From assembly GCA_029964075.1 (NCBI GenBank), contig CM057144.1, forward strand, positions 8,641,281 to 8,705,280: 64,000 nt of DNA. The letters are read 5' to 3'. The position numbers were made by a program, and so were the translations under genes. Positions 43,890-55,475 of the stretch are shown in pieces. The number at the start of each line of letters is the position of its first letter. Within the stretch, counting starts at the first letter, position 1. Source of the stretch: Patiria pectinifera. Its lineage: Eukaryota; Echinodermata; Asteroidea; Valvatida; Asterinidae. The notes beneath the pieces were generated by a model. It saw only the letters and a list, made by a program, of their open reading frames with translations. It was not told the origin of the DNA and ran no database searches.

Positions 43890-46800
43890 TCCTCTGGTTT
43901 ACTTTAGTGGGTTTAATCTTGTTGGCTTTGGGCTCACGCTTCCTTTCAGCCCGCCTTACACATCGTACACTCTCATGTCGTATGAAGGAGGTTCATGACT
44001 AGACCCATCACACACAAGGCAATGGGGTACTGTGCAGTAAACACTGGATTAGTCTTCATTTTCTCCAGGCCAGTCTTGAAATACCCAGGAGCATTATGCC
44101 GGGCATCATCCTCGGTAAACTTCACACCATGTACACTGAGATGATAATGAAATATTTGTTTGTTTGGAACGGGGCAACATTGCCCCCCCCAAATTGCTAT
44201 TTTATCAACGGCCAATCAATTTACAGACACAGTATTTAACTTCACCACAGTCAAGTCATTAATACTGCACCGCCACCATCACACACGTTAGAAACATGCA
44301 ATAGCCGTATATGCCATGACGTCGCACACATCAGCTGGCCGAAGCGAAATTCATGTCCGCCATTTTGTGTTCCTGCTAAAATTAGGCGTCAAAGTAGTCA
44401 AGTAAATACTGCTGGCACTAGCCCTGCCAAGTCTGTCACACACATGTACCGGGTGGACTTGCATGGAGGGTCACGTGCTGGAGGAAAGATACAAATAATG
44501 CGCGAAAACGTGACGAACGCACCGCTGTTTACGCGCAAGAGCACCATGTGCATCGCTAATAATTATGTGTGCGCATCGCGTAAATACTTGGTGCGCATTT
44601 CTAGCTTCGCGCGCATTGAGCTAGATCATGTGCTGGAGGAAAGATACATTTAGCTCTATTACTTTGCATTAATTTGTTGCGCACCTACGAGAGACAACCA
44701 AAATGGCGGAGATTTATCGCACAGTGAATGGGCACATGTGGACGCGCTGCTGATCTAGTCTTTTCATTCTATCTATGGTTTACGGGCTGAAACACGCGCT
44801 AATGTCTTTCACACAAATTTTGTGCGCGAGATGTATTCACTTCGGTACTCTATGCTGGGGTCACCATGCATTGGTGTATTTTGATGGATCCTATGCAACA
44901 ACACACATCACAATTTTCATGCGAGCATGGTATCCTGAATCCGTCAAAATCCTCCACAAATTTAGGTGATGGATTTTATAGACTCTATGGAAAAACATGC
45001 TGTATCTTTTTTTAAAGCCATCATGGTATCCTGAATCCGCCAGAATCCATCAAGACCTTTGCTAATTGCTAGTGGATTCTGGCGGATTCAGGGTACCTCC
45101 AGTATCTACACTGGGGGATTTTGATGGACTCAGGATACCAGCATTTTTTGCATGACAAAATTGGTGGATTTTGGCGGATTCAGGATACTTCCTAGTAAAA
45201 GAGCCCCAGGAGTTAGGGTTAAAGAAGCCAGCTAGCAGCAAGACAACAGCAAACAGCCATACAATGCATTATCCAGCTTTTAAGTGTTCTAGCACTGTTG
45301 AGTTGTAAACAGCACGCTTACATTAAGTGTACCAGTAGCACGGAAACCACAGTGCAGGGATTAGCGAGCATTATCACCGTGATGATTAGCACCTTCCCAA
45401 ATTGAACAGGCCCACTTATTGACAGGTTGTTTTCCAAATGATAATGCATTTAATGTACTCGTTCTGTGCAAATTCTCGTATTACTGAAGCTCGTAGTAAA
45501 CCATTTTTTCCTCATAGAAATACACACATACATGTAGGATGGGAATGGTGAAATATACTTGTCTTCACCAGGATCTTGTCCTAGCCGAGCTCCTATTAAT
45601 GAGAGTCAACTGTAATAGTGTAATGTGCAATTTTGTTTCATTATCACAATCATTTTAATATAATATTATTCAGCATGTAGCCTACTTTTTAATTACAGCA
45701 CTCTTAAATAAATAATAATAATAATTTCCCTGTATCAAGAAATTTAATCTTGTCCCCTTGTATGTTCATTTTTTGTGACATGTAAAGTGCAGTAAATTGT
45801 AAGTGTTCTAAACTCAATTACAGTGTTAACCCGGGGTGTGTTGATTGGTCACTGATATTTATAATAAAAAAACACCAGAGCAAGTCTTAACCTTATAAGA
45901 TTTGAAGGTTTTCGTGGTAAAGGTAGCAATAAGATGAAAGTTTACGGTAGCATCATGTGACAAATCTCTTTTGTAAGTTTGGGAGGTTCTGAAAAGAATG
46001 TTTTGAACAGTATACTCTGGCCGTCTTAAGGAGACTGAAAGAAGCAATATTAAGTCTCCTGATGATAGACAGAGCATATTGCCCAAAACGTTGAGTTCCC
46101 CCTGGTTCTTTACAGCCTCACAAACTCACAAAAGACGTTTGTCGCATGGTGCTAATGTAAATCTTTATCTTAAGTCTGCACCTTACTTTGTGGGAGTTTA
46201 TATCACTCTGTTACAAACCAATTCAAGCCTTAATTTATGGGGGGAAATTAATAACTCAGTCATTGGTGTACAGCACACAGAAAAATGATGCCACCATATT
46301 TTGTACACTTACTATATAGGCCCCATATCAACATTCTACTGGCGCCCCCGACAGGTGGCCTACACTGTTGGTAATGGTCCGACCAAGGTGTAATATTTTG
46401 TACATGTATGTTGGGTGTATCTGCAGGGCTTTTCTGTTGTATCTATTAACCCTAACTCCCTTGGGGGCATTTTTGCTAGGATGCAACCTCAATGCTGCAA
46501 TATCCTCCAACTGCCTCCATGTAAAAATTGGCTGGTATCATCTGTCGATGTTCAAAACCGACAATATGCACACTTAACGGACAATGTATAGTGGTTTTCA
46601 GGGCGATACATGCGCGAAATTCAAAAAAAGGCACCAGTAACGCACAAGTTAGTTGGCACAAAAAAAAGGCACGACTTTTGTTTAAAAAGGATACTTGTTC
46701 ACACAAAAAAAGGCACAAGAAGGGCACTCTTTACAAATATTGGGGGGGGGGGGGTTAAGCGCTGGTTTAAAAAAAAGCGTTTGAATGGAAAAGGGCAGTC

Positions 46801-47322
46801 TTTACAAAATAATGGGGGGAGGTTAAATACCCCCCCCCCATCCATGGCTATGCCTATGTTGAGGCAGAGCCAGTGACATCCTGGAGCAATGTGGAGGATT
46901 CAAGTATAATTTAGGCCTATTTATGCATGGCTGAGCAAAAACAACACAAGGTCCGGCCCGAGACCTTGACACAGTGCATCCTCCAAACTCGGCCACACAT
47001 TTGTTATTACCAATGGAACTTTGTGCACCAGCCCCTTGGGAATGCATAGGTATCAGAGATGAATATTTTGGAACAATTTGCCATTGTCAAGAAACTTCTG
47101 ATGCATTCAGTTCATACACGTCATGTACCCTGTAGTAAGTTTTTTATTCGGATCATACATGTATCACAAGTGTCTTTGTATTACATGCTGCAACTCCATC
47201 AACAACACATCGCAGTGCTTCACGGAATAAGGTGTTAATCAATAACAATAACCACAGTTCTCTTGTTTTTGCGTTATCTGAAGAAACTATTTTATTACAC
47301 TGCTTACTGTCTTTTGTTCCAG
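43890..47322. other. PLSCR: End of scramblase intron 2, with a repeated inverted word
   Basis: Around 44930-45190 the word GGTATCCTGAATCCG occurs five times: two copies forward and three inverted. It includes a hairpin of 26-bp arms (45025-45050 and 45072-45097). Near 46741 and 46830 are G and C runs flanked by 'ggcacaaaaaaaaggcac' repeats. A GCTGGAGGAAAGATACA word is duplicated at 44467 and 44632. No gene recognised. Confidence 0.65.
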
Positions 47323-47452
47323 ACACCAATTGTTGCACTCGAAACTGTTTGGGAAATTGGAGGTGTTTTGATATGAAGATACTGGATAATGCAACCAGGG
47401 AGGTAGTGCATTTGAACCGTGGCCTGAGATGCACTAGCTGCTGGTGTCCATG
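47323..47452 (+). CDS. PLSCR: Phospholipid scramblase, third coding exon (Cys-rich block)
   Basis: The exon follows TTTGTTCCAG and starts with two bases that complete an Asp codon. It reads DTNCCTRNCLGNWRCF, then MKILDNATREVVHLNRGLRC, then TSCWCP. It ends in phase 2 before GTAAGA. The next exon's first base completes a Cys codon, giving SCWCPCC. This corresponds to the palmitoylated CCCPCC motif of vertebrate scramblases with one Cys replaced by Trp; whether enough Cys remain for lipidation is an inference. The DTxCCTRNC motif is highly characteristic of the family. Confidence 0.94.
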
Positions 47453-49618
47453 GTAAGACATCAATTTCATGTGGGTCTTTCCAAGCTATTTGAAAATGTC
47501 CATCAATGTGAAATGAAATCTCATTCCACTGCGTTATTAAAGTGGAAGATAATCATTGATGGCCTGATCCATCAGTTTATACTAGGCATCAACCTTAGCT
47601 TGACAGTAGGTAATTGGTGACATCATCCCAACTTCATCGCTGTATCCATCTTCCAAAGGTTTATATACTGGAATCTTTCATTTGACAAATATATCTACAT
47701 TGTAGTTGTTACATAAGATTCATACATGTAGGTACCCATGTGATACCATTTTGATCACTCCTGCCTTATGCAGGCATGAGAATAAATTCAAATTACATGG
47801 AGGAGAAAGCCAGAAAGAAACAATAGTTTTATTGTGCTATAATTTGTAATTATAATGTTTTTATCTATCCTGTTATTGGCGCTTGCGCTGTTGGATGTGG
47901 CTGAAATAAAATAAAATGAAATAAAATAAAATGTTTTGAGCTGCTGCTAAAAGTGTGTGATGTCGCGTTCTTGTCTGAAATTATGGAGAAGTAAGCTTTG
48001 TAGGTGAGGGGCAATGCAAGAAAAACCTCTGTCTCTGTAACTGGATGGTCAAGTCCGTGGAAAAATTATTCATTGACCTTAGGCCAAACCTGACAGAGCA
48101 GAAAGATGCTAGGCACATCTATGGCAGCTGGTTATGAGGCTGAGATGCTTGGCAAAATGTTAGCAGCTTGCTGATCTTTAAGAAGCTGATTGGTCTTCAC
48201 ATGGTTGATCTAAGGCATTAGGCTGTGACTCACCAGGTTGATTTGATGCTAGTAGTAGAGGTGTTTGGGGTGCTAGAATTGCTTCTGCAATCCATCTTGC
48301 GAAAGTAGTTACAGTGGATGGATGATGAAGGCAAACTACATTGTATTGTGATAAATAGCTGTACAGTATTATCCCGTAGCTCCCTGGTTCAATGTCCAAG
48401 TAACGTAAAATTAATATTCCGACAGGGCACCAGTTGACCTTGTGCTGATGACAATTGGTAGTGTAATAATGATGAAAAGAACTTTGATTGCTCCTGTTGT
48501 CTTTTCCAGTTGTCTGAGTGGGCAAGGAGGATGATTTACCCAAGGACTGGCAACAACAGTCTATTCTTGCGTGTGTCATCGAGTGTTTGGCTTCTTTCAG
48601 CATAACTTCATCACATTTATTATCATATAGGTCACTGACGGCATAGTCCTGGATGACTGTTTAAACTTATGCCTACAAAAATTTACTGCTGGGGCAAGGA
48701 TCACTTCCTTTCTGTACCAACTGTTAATACTTGACATCCTTGTCCAGATGGCCTTCCCAAGGATTCAGAGAGCACATTGAAGATCTACATGTACATTTTG
48801 TACGCTGTATCCCCACTTAAATAGACGAAGTGCATTCAGCAATAATGACTCATGAAAAAATGTTTTGCAATCTTTTAACGCAGTACTAGGAGAGCAGTGC
48901 TTGGCGCACCTCCAATTCAAGGGATTGTGGAGACCATTAATTGCGGCTGCTTTGCATCTGCGACCTTTCTGTGTGATTGTTCACAGTTCGCTTGGGTTGT
49001 TGACAGTTGCACCGCAGTGAATAGGCTGCTTCAACAGTACTACGGATGCCGATAACCTCTTTGTTGCTGTTCTATACCAAATTTAATTTTGGGTTTATTG
49101 ATTGGGGTCGTGGGATAAGTTAACAAAAGGATTCCAGTTAGTTCTGTGGCCTAATTCCGCAAGTTTATTCCTGCAACTTGCTATTTTGAGTTTGACTTAA
49201 CGGAGTTTCCGAAAATTTTAGCATATGGTTTTCTATTCTTTTGACTGAAATAAGTTCTAACTGAAAGTTGACCTGGTTTTTTAGTTGACCAGGCTCTTTA
49301 GTTAACCGGTTTTGACTTACCGAGATTTCACTGAATATCAGAAGTTCAAAAATCATTTTATGTTGATGAAAGATGTGAGAAGTAAAAAATTGAAGTAGAA
49401 TTACCTTTGCATAATATATCTTTCAGATTAATGACTACATATATTTTGGGGGGTAGAATGCAAGTTTTAGGTTCTGAAGACTTCAGGTTCCAACCTTACA
49501 ATGTATCTTGTCCATTTCTTAGTTACATGTAGGAGCATTTGTGAGGAACTTTTAAAAGGATGATGCAGCAGTTGTCCCTTTAAAACAATTTTTGAATATT
49601 GTAAATTTTATTTCTTAG
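47453..49618 (+). other. PLSCR: Scramblase intron 3, 2.2 kb
   Basis: Donor GTAAGA, acceptor TTTCTTAG. It contains an AAAT(A/G)AAAT microsatellite near 47904-47934 and otherwise no recognised element; this is the least invaded intron in the window. Confidence 0.75.
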
Positions 49619-49793
49619 CTGCCTGCAGAAAATGGAAGTAACATCACCTCCAGGCACAGTTGTTGGCTATGTGTGTCAGTCATGGAGTATGTGCTTTCCT
49701 AAATTCACCATAGAAGATGCAAGTGGAACAACTATTTTGCGCATTGAAGGACCACTGTGCACCTGGAACCTTTGTGGAGATGTCGAGTTTGAT
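49619..49793 (+). CDS. PLSCR: Phospholipid scramblase, fourth coding exon
   Basis: The exon follows TTTCTTAG. Its first base completes the split Cys, then CLQKMEVTSPPGTVVGYVCQ and SWSMCFPKFTIEDASG follow, ending RIEGPLCTWNLCGDVEFD in phase 0 before GTAAGT at 49794. It aligns without gaps to the scramblase block CCLQ-E--APPG---GYV-Q-W--C-PKF-I------L-I-GP-C---CCGDV-FE. The remaining family parts (KISK-W, the REAFTDADNFGI Ca-binding-type segment and C-terminal helix) were not found up to 64000, so the gene is incomplete here. Alternatively, a diverged terminal exon was missed. Confidence 0.93.
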
Positions 49794-49854
49794 GTAAGTT
49801 TGCATAAATGGCATGCTAAGAAAGTTCATAAATAATTTTGATTTACATGTACAT

Positions 49855-50640
49855 ATAAGGGTATGTCCGATCTTTATGAAACTTGGTGGGTAGGTAGGTA
49901 TTGAAAAAACTCTCAAAATATGAAGTGACGTCATCATGATGTCATCTGATTTTTTATTAATATTTTTAATTTTAATTTTATTTCTAATTACCAAAAATTA
50001 CATAAAATGCGACCCGATGGACTTCAAACCTAGCATACACTTAGACCGCCATCTGAAGATTAAGGCCGAATCATGACATCAGCATGACGTCATCACGTGT
50101 CACGTGACGTTATCCTAAAACTGCATATTTTAAGGCCCTATATCTTCAGAACCAGAAGTCCGATTGGGTTCAAATTCGGTATGCATTTATTCCGGGACAT
50201 GTTATTGACAAAAATGGCAGTGACGTCATCATGACGTCATCAAGTGATTTTATATGAATTATATAATTTTTGAACCTTTAAGCCATATCTCATTAACTGA
50301 ACGCGCTAAATTCGAAATTCTTTTTGTAATAGGTTTGTTAGATTATAGATAGATACAGAAAATTTCGACTCCCACCCCTTATAATGGTACTAGTATGCAA
50401 AATCCAAAATGAAGTCACCATAATGTCATCGCAGATTTTTTATGTTTTTTTTTATATTTATAATTTCATGCCACTTTCAAAATTTATCACTTCCTTTCAT
50501 TGGATTGACTTCAAGCTTGGAACATACAGGTACCAAGACCACAATGCAAAAATGTGCATTGACAAAGTGTTATCAAGATGACGTCAGCGTAAGGCATGTG
50601 ACGTCATCATAAAGGTGCATTTGTATGTACTTGGGAAGGT
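49855..50640 (+). repeat. PLSCR: TGACGTCA-rich repeat, copy F, inside scramblase intron 4
   Basis: Starting about 60 bp after the exon 4 donor, modules contain 'gaaacttggtgggtaggtag', TGACGTCATCATGACGTCA (about 50221), 'gattgggttcaaattcggta' and 'ctgaacgcgctaaattc'. They end with 'gcatgtgacgtcatcataaa'. Confidence 0.8.
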
Positions 50641-51399
50641 CAAATTGCTTGGCCGCTGGTATTGGTTGCTTGCAGCGCCTTGAGAACTTCTCGTGCAAAC
50701 AACTCAGGCGATTCAATGGTGTTGTTTACACAGGTTGAACGCACACGTCCACTCACAGGTTGAACGCACATTTTTTAATGTGGACGGAATTATAGTACTA
50801 AGAAAAATAGAAAAAACTGTGCTTTTGTTTATCCCATTGTTGGTAATAGAATAGCACCCCGGTGAAGGTCAGCTAGCTCTTTGCACACAACATATGTTAT
50901 GTTAATTGTGACATAACATATTTCAGTGGTGCCATACGCACTCGTGGTGTTGCGTCATATTGAGCACGCGCGCTTTAGCTTTACATGACGTAAACAATTG
51001 AAAAGAACGGCAGTGCGTGGTGTTATGTTCTAAGCTACATACCGGTACTGCCATGTTTGCCTCAGAAAATGCTGTTTTTGCAGGGTTTTTTTGAGAACCC
51101 CTGTTGCAAACCACTTCAAACTTGGCACAGCACATTCCGTTGTCCCGAGCAATACACCCGCTGATTTTCAAACTCATACGGCGCCCAGATCTGGAGATAA
51201 TAGAAATACAGACAGACAGACCGCCCGACAAACCGACACAGTGACAGACCGACAGACAGACAGACAGAGATTCCTGGAATTATAGTAAGGATTGAGAAAA
51301 CTATAAGTCTGAATGGGTCAAAATTGCATATGAAGGTAGTCCGATACGTTTGATTTACTATGGATTTATTTCTTTTTGACAATTATATCTCACAGACAC
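50641..51399. repeat. Unassigned stretch with a CAGA/CCGA microsatellite
   Basis: A tract of CAGACAGA and GACCGACA words lies at about 51208-51272. The block upstream (51100-51200, 'ccacttcaaacttggcacag', 'ctcatacggcgcccagatct') looks like part of a dispersed repeat ending in the microsatellite. GGTTGAACGCACA is duplicated near 50731 and 50757. Confidence 0.6.
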
Positions 51400-53529
51400 G
51401 CTACATAATAAATGAACAAATTCTTGTACCATATACTTTGAAAAGTTGTACATGCATAGTCTGGGACATGTTATTGATGAAAAAAAAAACAGCATAATGC
51501 AGAAAAGCCCTATGTTCTGTTGCAAACAGACATATCTCTAGTTTTCTTTTTTCACTTTTTCCCTTAGGTTTTGTACACATTTTTATTCTAATAGCCACTT
51601 TGGCAATTATTTGAAATCCGATCAACTTTAAACTCAGCATAGTCATTAATTATCATCTGAAGATGTGTGCCAAAAGTTTTCGTCATCATGACGTCATCAC
51701 GGGTCACGTGACATTGATTTGAATATTCAGGTTTTTTTACAGTCTTATAAATATTGAATTATTGGACCGATTGGTCTGAAAATTGGTATGCATATAGTCA
51801 AGGAAGTGTTATAGATGAAAATTGATATGTCAAGGTCACGTGACCTTCACTTCCGGTTTTACTGGAAGCGGTAATTTTAAACCCCTATATCATATCTCAT
51901 GAATTATTAATCTGATTGGGTTGAAACTTAACATTAATACAAAGCTATATTGACAGATAATTATATTGCATTATTATTACTGTGCACCTAATTGTTGTCA
52001 TGTTATGATGTCATCAATATTTAATGAGGCAATATTTACAGTCCTATAACTATAGAACTATTTGACCGATTGATCTCAAACCTGGCAGGTATACAGACTG
52101 GGAAGTGTTATAGATGAAAATTGGTATGTCATGGTCATGTGACCCCTACATCCGGTATTACGGGTATTACCAGAAGTGTTAATTTGAGACCCTTATTACG
52201 GTATCATATCTCATGAATTATAAATCTGATCGGGTTGATAACTAATAATGGTAAGAAGCAACATTCAAAGATTAACCACCATCTGAAGATGTATGCCGAA
52301 ACTTTTTGTCATCGTAACGTCATCTGAGGTCACGTGACATCGATTTGAATGTTCATTTTTTACAGTCTTATAACTATTTAACTATTTGACCAATTGGTCT
52401 CAACCTCGGCATGTATATAGTCAGGGAAGTGTTATAGATGAAAATTAATATGTTAAGGTCACGTGACCTTCACTTCCCGTTGGACCGGAAGTGGTAATTT
52501 TAGACCCCTATATCATATCTCATGAATTGTAAATTTGATGGGACTTTTTTTTAAAAATCATTAAATCATTTTGTTTACGGTCCAGTAGACAATTAATATT
52601 GGGAACAGCTCTGTGGTTGTTCACAACCACAATTTCTAGTTAGCTGTTCCCAATTTCAATTGGGAACAGCTCTTGTTTTCGTTAAAGTTTTTTTTTTCCT
52701 TTTTAGCTGTTCCCAATTTCAATTGGGAACAGCTCTTGTTTTCGTTAAAGGTTTTTTTTTTCCTTTTTAGCTGTTCCCAATTTCAATTGGGAACAGCTCT
52801 TGTTTTCGTTAAAGTTTTTTTTTTTCCTTTTTGGCTTTTCCGCAAAGTTGCGGAAAAGCCTTTTTTTCTCTACGAATTTTTTTTTTTTTTTTTTCCCCTC
52901 TTGGGACTTCCAACCAAAATGCCATAGACTTTGTGCACATTTTTTCTAGCAAACACTTTTGGCATAAAACAAAGTCATATGACATCAAAACTTAACATAG
53001 TCACAGAACATATAGCAAAGGTCGTTCGCGAAGATAGACGCAATGATGACGTCATCATGGGTCATGTGATTTCATCGCAATGTTGCATATTTCGCCCTAT
53101 ATCTACAGAACGGTATGTCCGATTGGCTTGAAACTCAGCATGTGTTTAGACCGGGAAGTGTTATAGATCAAATTTGAGATGACGTTGTCATGACGTCATC
53201 ATGTGATTTTATATTTAATTTTGAATTTTTGAAGACTTTTGCCATATCTCACTAACGCAGATTGGGTTAAAACTTGGTATGGGGGTAGGCCGGGATGTGT
53301 TACAAATAAATATTGAGGTGATGTCATCATGACGTCATCGTGTGATTTTATATAGATTTTTGGGAGTTTTGGACTTTTAAGCCATATATCACGAACCCAA
53401 TATATTAAATTTAAAATTCTTTTTGTATAAAAATGTGTGATGTCATGATGACGTCATCAAACATGCGCTTTTTTGAAACACATATAAGATAATGTCAGAT
53501 CGTCATGAAACTTGGTGGGTGGGTAGATA
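51400..53529 (+). repeat. TGACGTCA-rich repeat, copy G
   Basis: It includes the end block GAAAAGCCCTATGTTCTGT (about 51502), then three modules of about 300 bp near 51640-52550. Each has 'tgtgtgccaaaag' or 'gtatgccgaaac', 'gaaaattgatatgtcaaggt', 'cacgtgaccttcacttcc' and 'tatcatatctcatgaatt' words. A hairpin array follows, then further CRE-type modules to 53529, where a TTAA element interrupts the 'cttggtgggtgggtagata' block. Confidence 0.8.
52599..52860. repeat. Tandem hairpin array, 63-64 bp period
   Basis: Perfect 30-bp palindromes AGCTGTTCCCAATT (plus inverse) lie at 52642-52671, 52705-52734 and 52769-52798. A different palindrome, GGCTTTTCCGCAA (plus inverse), occupies the same position in the fourth unit (52833-52860). 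The linkers are alike (CTTGTTTTCGTTAAAG, T-run, CCTTTTT). A further hairpin, TGTGGTTGT/ACAACCACA, precedes at 52612-52631. Confidence 0.9.
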
Positions 53530-53533
53530 TTAA

Positions 53534-55364
53534 ACTCCACCCGTGACGTCACCCTATTGTCCTAGTGCTCCATTATTTTGCATGAATGGAGCGTTGGAGG
53601 CGATAAACCTCTCCATTCTTTGGGAGGGTAATAATGCCTCCATCACTCCATTCCTACAAAATAATGGAGCGGGAAATAAAGAAACACCAAAAATGACACA
53701 GTTATAGCTTTGCACATTTGCAACTTTACTGCACCGTTTTTCAATGATAATTTTATGCATTTTCTTATATATTTCGTAATATGCTTAATATGTAAGTCAA
53801 CAACCATTTTTTTCGCACATAATTTTCCCATTAGTCCTACACCGTTTCTCAAGTGGAATTTTATGCATCATTCGTACGATTACGTGAAATTTAGGAACCA
53901 TTTATGTTTCATATAGCATGCTACACCGTTTCTCAAATGGAAATGTAAGCATCATGCGTACCTGTACGTGAAAGTCAAAAACCGTTTTTGTTTCTTATAC
54001 AGCATGCTTCACCGTTTCTAAAATAGAATTTTATGCATTTTCTTATACAATTTCTTACAGTGTTAAGGCGAAAGTCAAGTACCATTTTTTTCTTGTACAG
54101 AATGTTCGTATATAGTCATGTTACATGCAACAATATAAACGTTTCAACGATATAAATGTTTCACAGTTAAAGCAAATGTTTTGACAAGGTTCGCAGTACA
54201 GTTTATATCTCGATCTTGTTCCTGGGTTTCAATGCCTAGCATGCAGTCCTAGAAATTCTTGATCGGCAAGAACTCATCATCCTGAAAAAAAAATGTGTAG
54301 GTCTTTTCCATGGTGTCCAAGAACAGTTGAAGGAAAATCACAAGTTCGTCCAATGTAAACCTGGAAGACTTGTAGCCGTTTTGCTTACAAAATGCACCAA
54401 AATCTTAATCTTGCAATTTTGAGTGGTTTTAGCTCGTCCTTCCTTGTCCAATGATGAGTAGTTATAGTCTCGAGTTGCGTTGGTTACGAAGTAGTCCGAC
54501 TGGAGATTGCCCGCTAGTTTGGACCCTCTTCGTGACACTATCCACAGTCTGTAAAGCCAGAATTAGAAGAAAACAAAATCAGAAAGTGGGTCAAACAATT
54601 ACACGGAAGCATAAGGTCATATTCCTGTAAATCCACTTAAGTCTTACAAAGCCGTAAAAGGCACAGGGTAGCTTTGACGATTGCAAAATGACGACACAGA
54701 GAGCTTCGAATTAGAACAGTCATAGTGCAAACACGATTTCTGAATAAACTTCATCAGATAGCAAATTAAACAATAAAGCTTAAAGTATCTGACATTATCA
54801 TGCTCTAAATACAACATTTAAATTTTTGATTTTATTAGCTGTTATTTTACTTGACAAAAAGGGTAACTTCTTACCTTTATACTCATACATGCAATCTTCA
54901 TATTCATTTGGAGTGTCGAAATGAACTTCGATGTGTCCCAGGCAAAGCTTGAAGCGGCCAGTAAATTATCATCCGATATATCCACGGAGCTAGTTTCAGC
55001 AACTATCAAAGACAGTTTCCTGGCCCGCTATAATTCCACTGTATCCCACGTACGGCATTATTTCCTCAACGTCTTGAGACAGAACACTGCGTGTCATCAG
55101 CACGCTATTCAAGAACGAATGCATGGTGCCCAGGCGGGGTTTAGCATTTTATACCAAGCGCGCCTAGAATCCAGCATTGTATTGGTTGCGTAAGAACATA
55201 TTCTTATTCGCAGTACAATTCTGTAGGCTACAGTTCCATTTATACTAATGCAGTTTACAGTTACGCAATAAGACAAAGCTTGTGTCTTTGTATGAAACAA
55301 AGTCGCTCCATTCGTGCAAAATAATGGAGCGCAAGAAACAATAGGGGGACGTCACGGGTGGAGT
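53534..55364. mobile_element. TTAA-flanked element with about 60-bp TIRs, 1.8 kb
   Basis: TTAA lies at 53530-53533 and 55365-55368. Both ends begin ACTCCACCCGTGACGTC, then C(A/C)CCCTATTGT and CGCTCCATTATTTTGCA-like sequence, inverse to each other. Within it, a unit with CACCGTTTCTCAA(A/G)TGGAAT and TTATGCAT is repeated about four times (53727-54030). A frame at 54921-55193 (containing ISTELVSATIKDSFLARYN) is not recognised. TTAA duplication fits piggyBac. No transposase. Confidence 0.88.
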
Positions 55365-55371
55365 TTAAGTC

Positions 55372-55475
55372 GGATAATGCCGCTCGGTAACGCGCCATTC
55401 GTGGGTAAGAATGGCCCTCGGGCTTCGCCCTCGGGCATTCTTACCCACGAATGTCGCGTACCTCGGGCATTATCC
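55372..55475. repeat. GC-rich hairpin with about 50-bp arms
   Basis: GGATAATGCCGCTCGGTAAC through CATTCGTGGGTAAGAATG and CCCTCGGG is mirrored after a 5-base loop (CTTCG). It lies immediately right of the TTAA copy and itself interrupts the TGACGTCA repeat, which resumes near 55480. Confidence 0.85.

Noticed and set aside
54921-55193. 90-residue frame considered as a scramblase C-terminal exon
   Set aside because: No KISK..W, Ca-binding or helix motif, and it lies inside the TTAA element.
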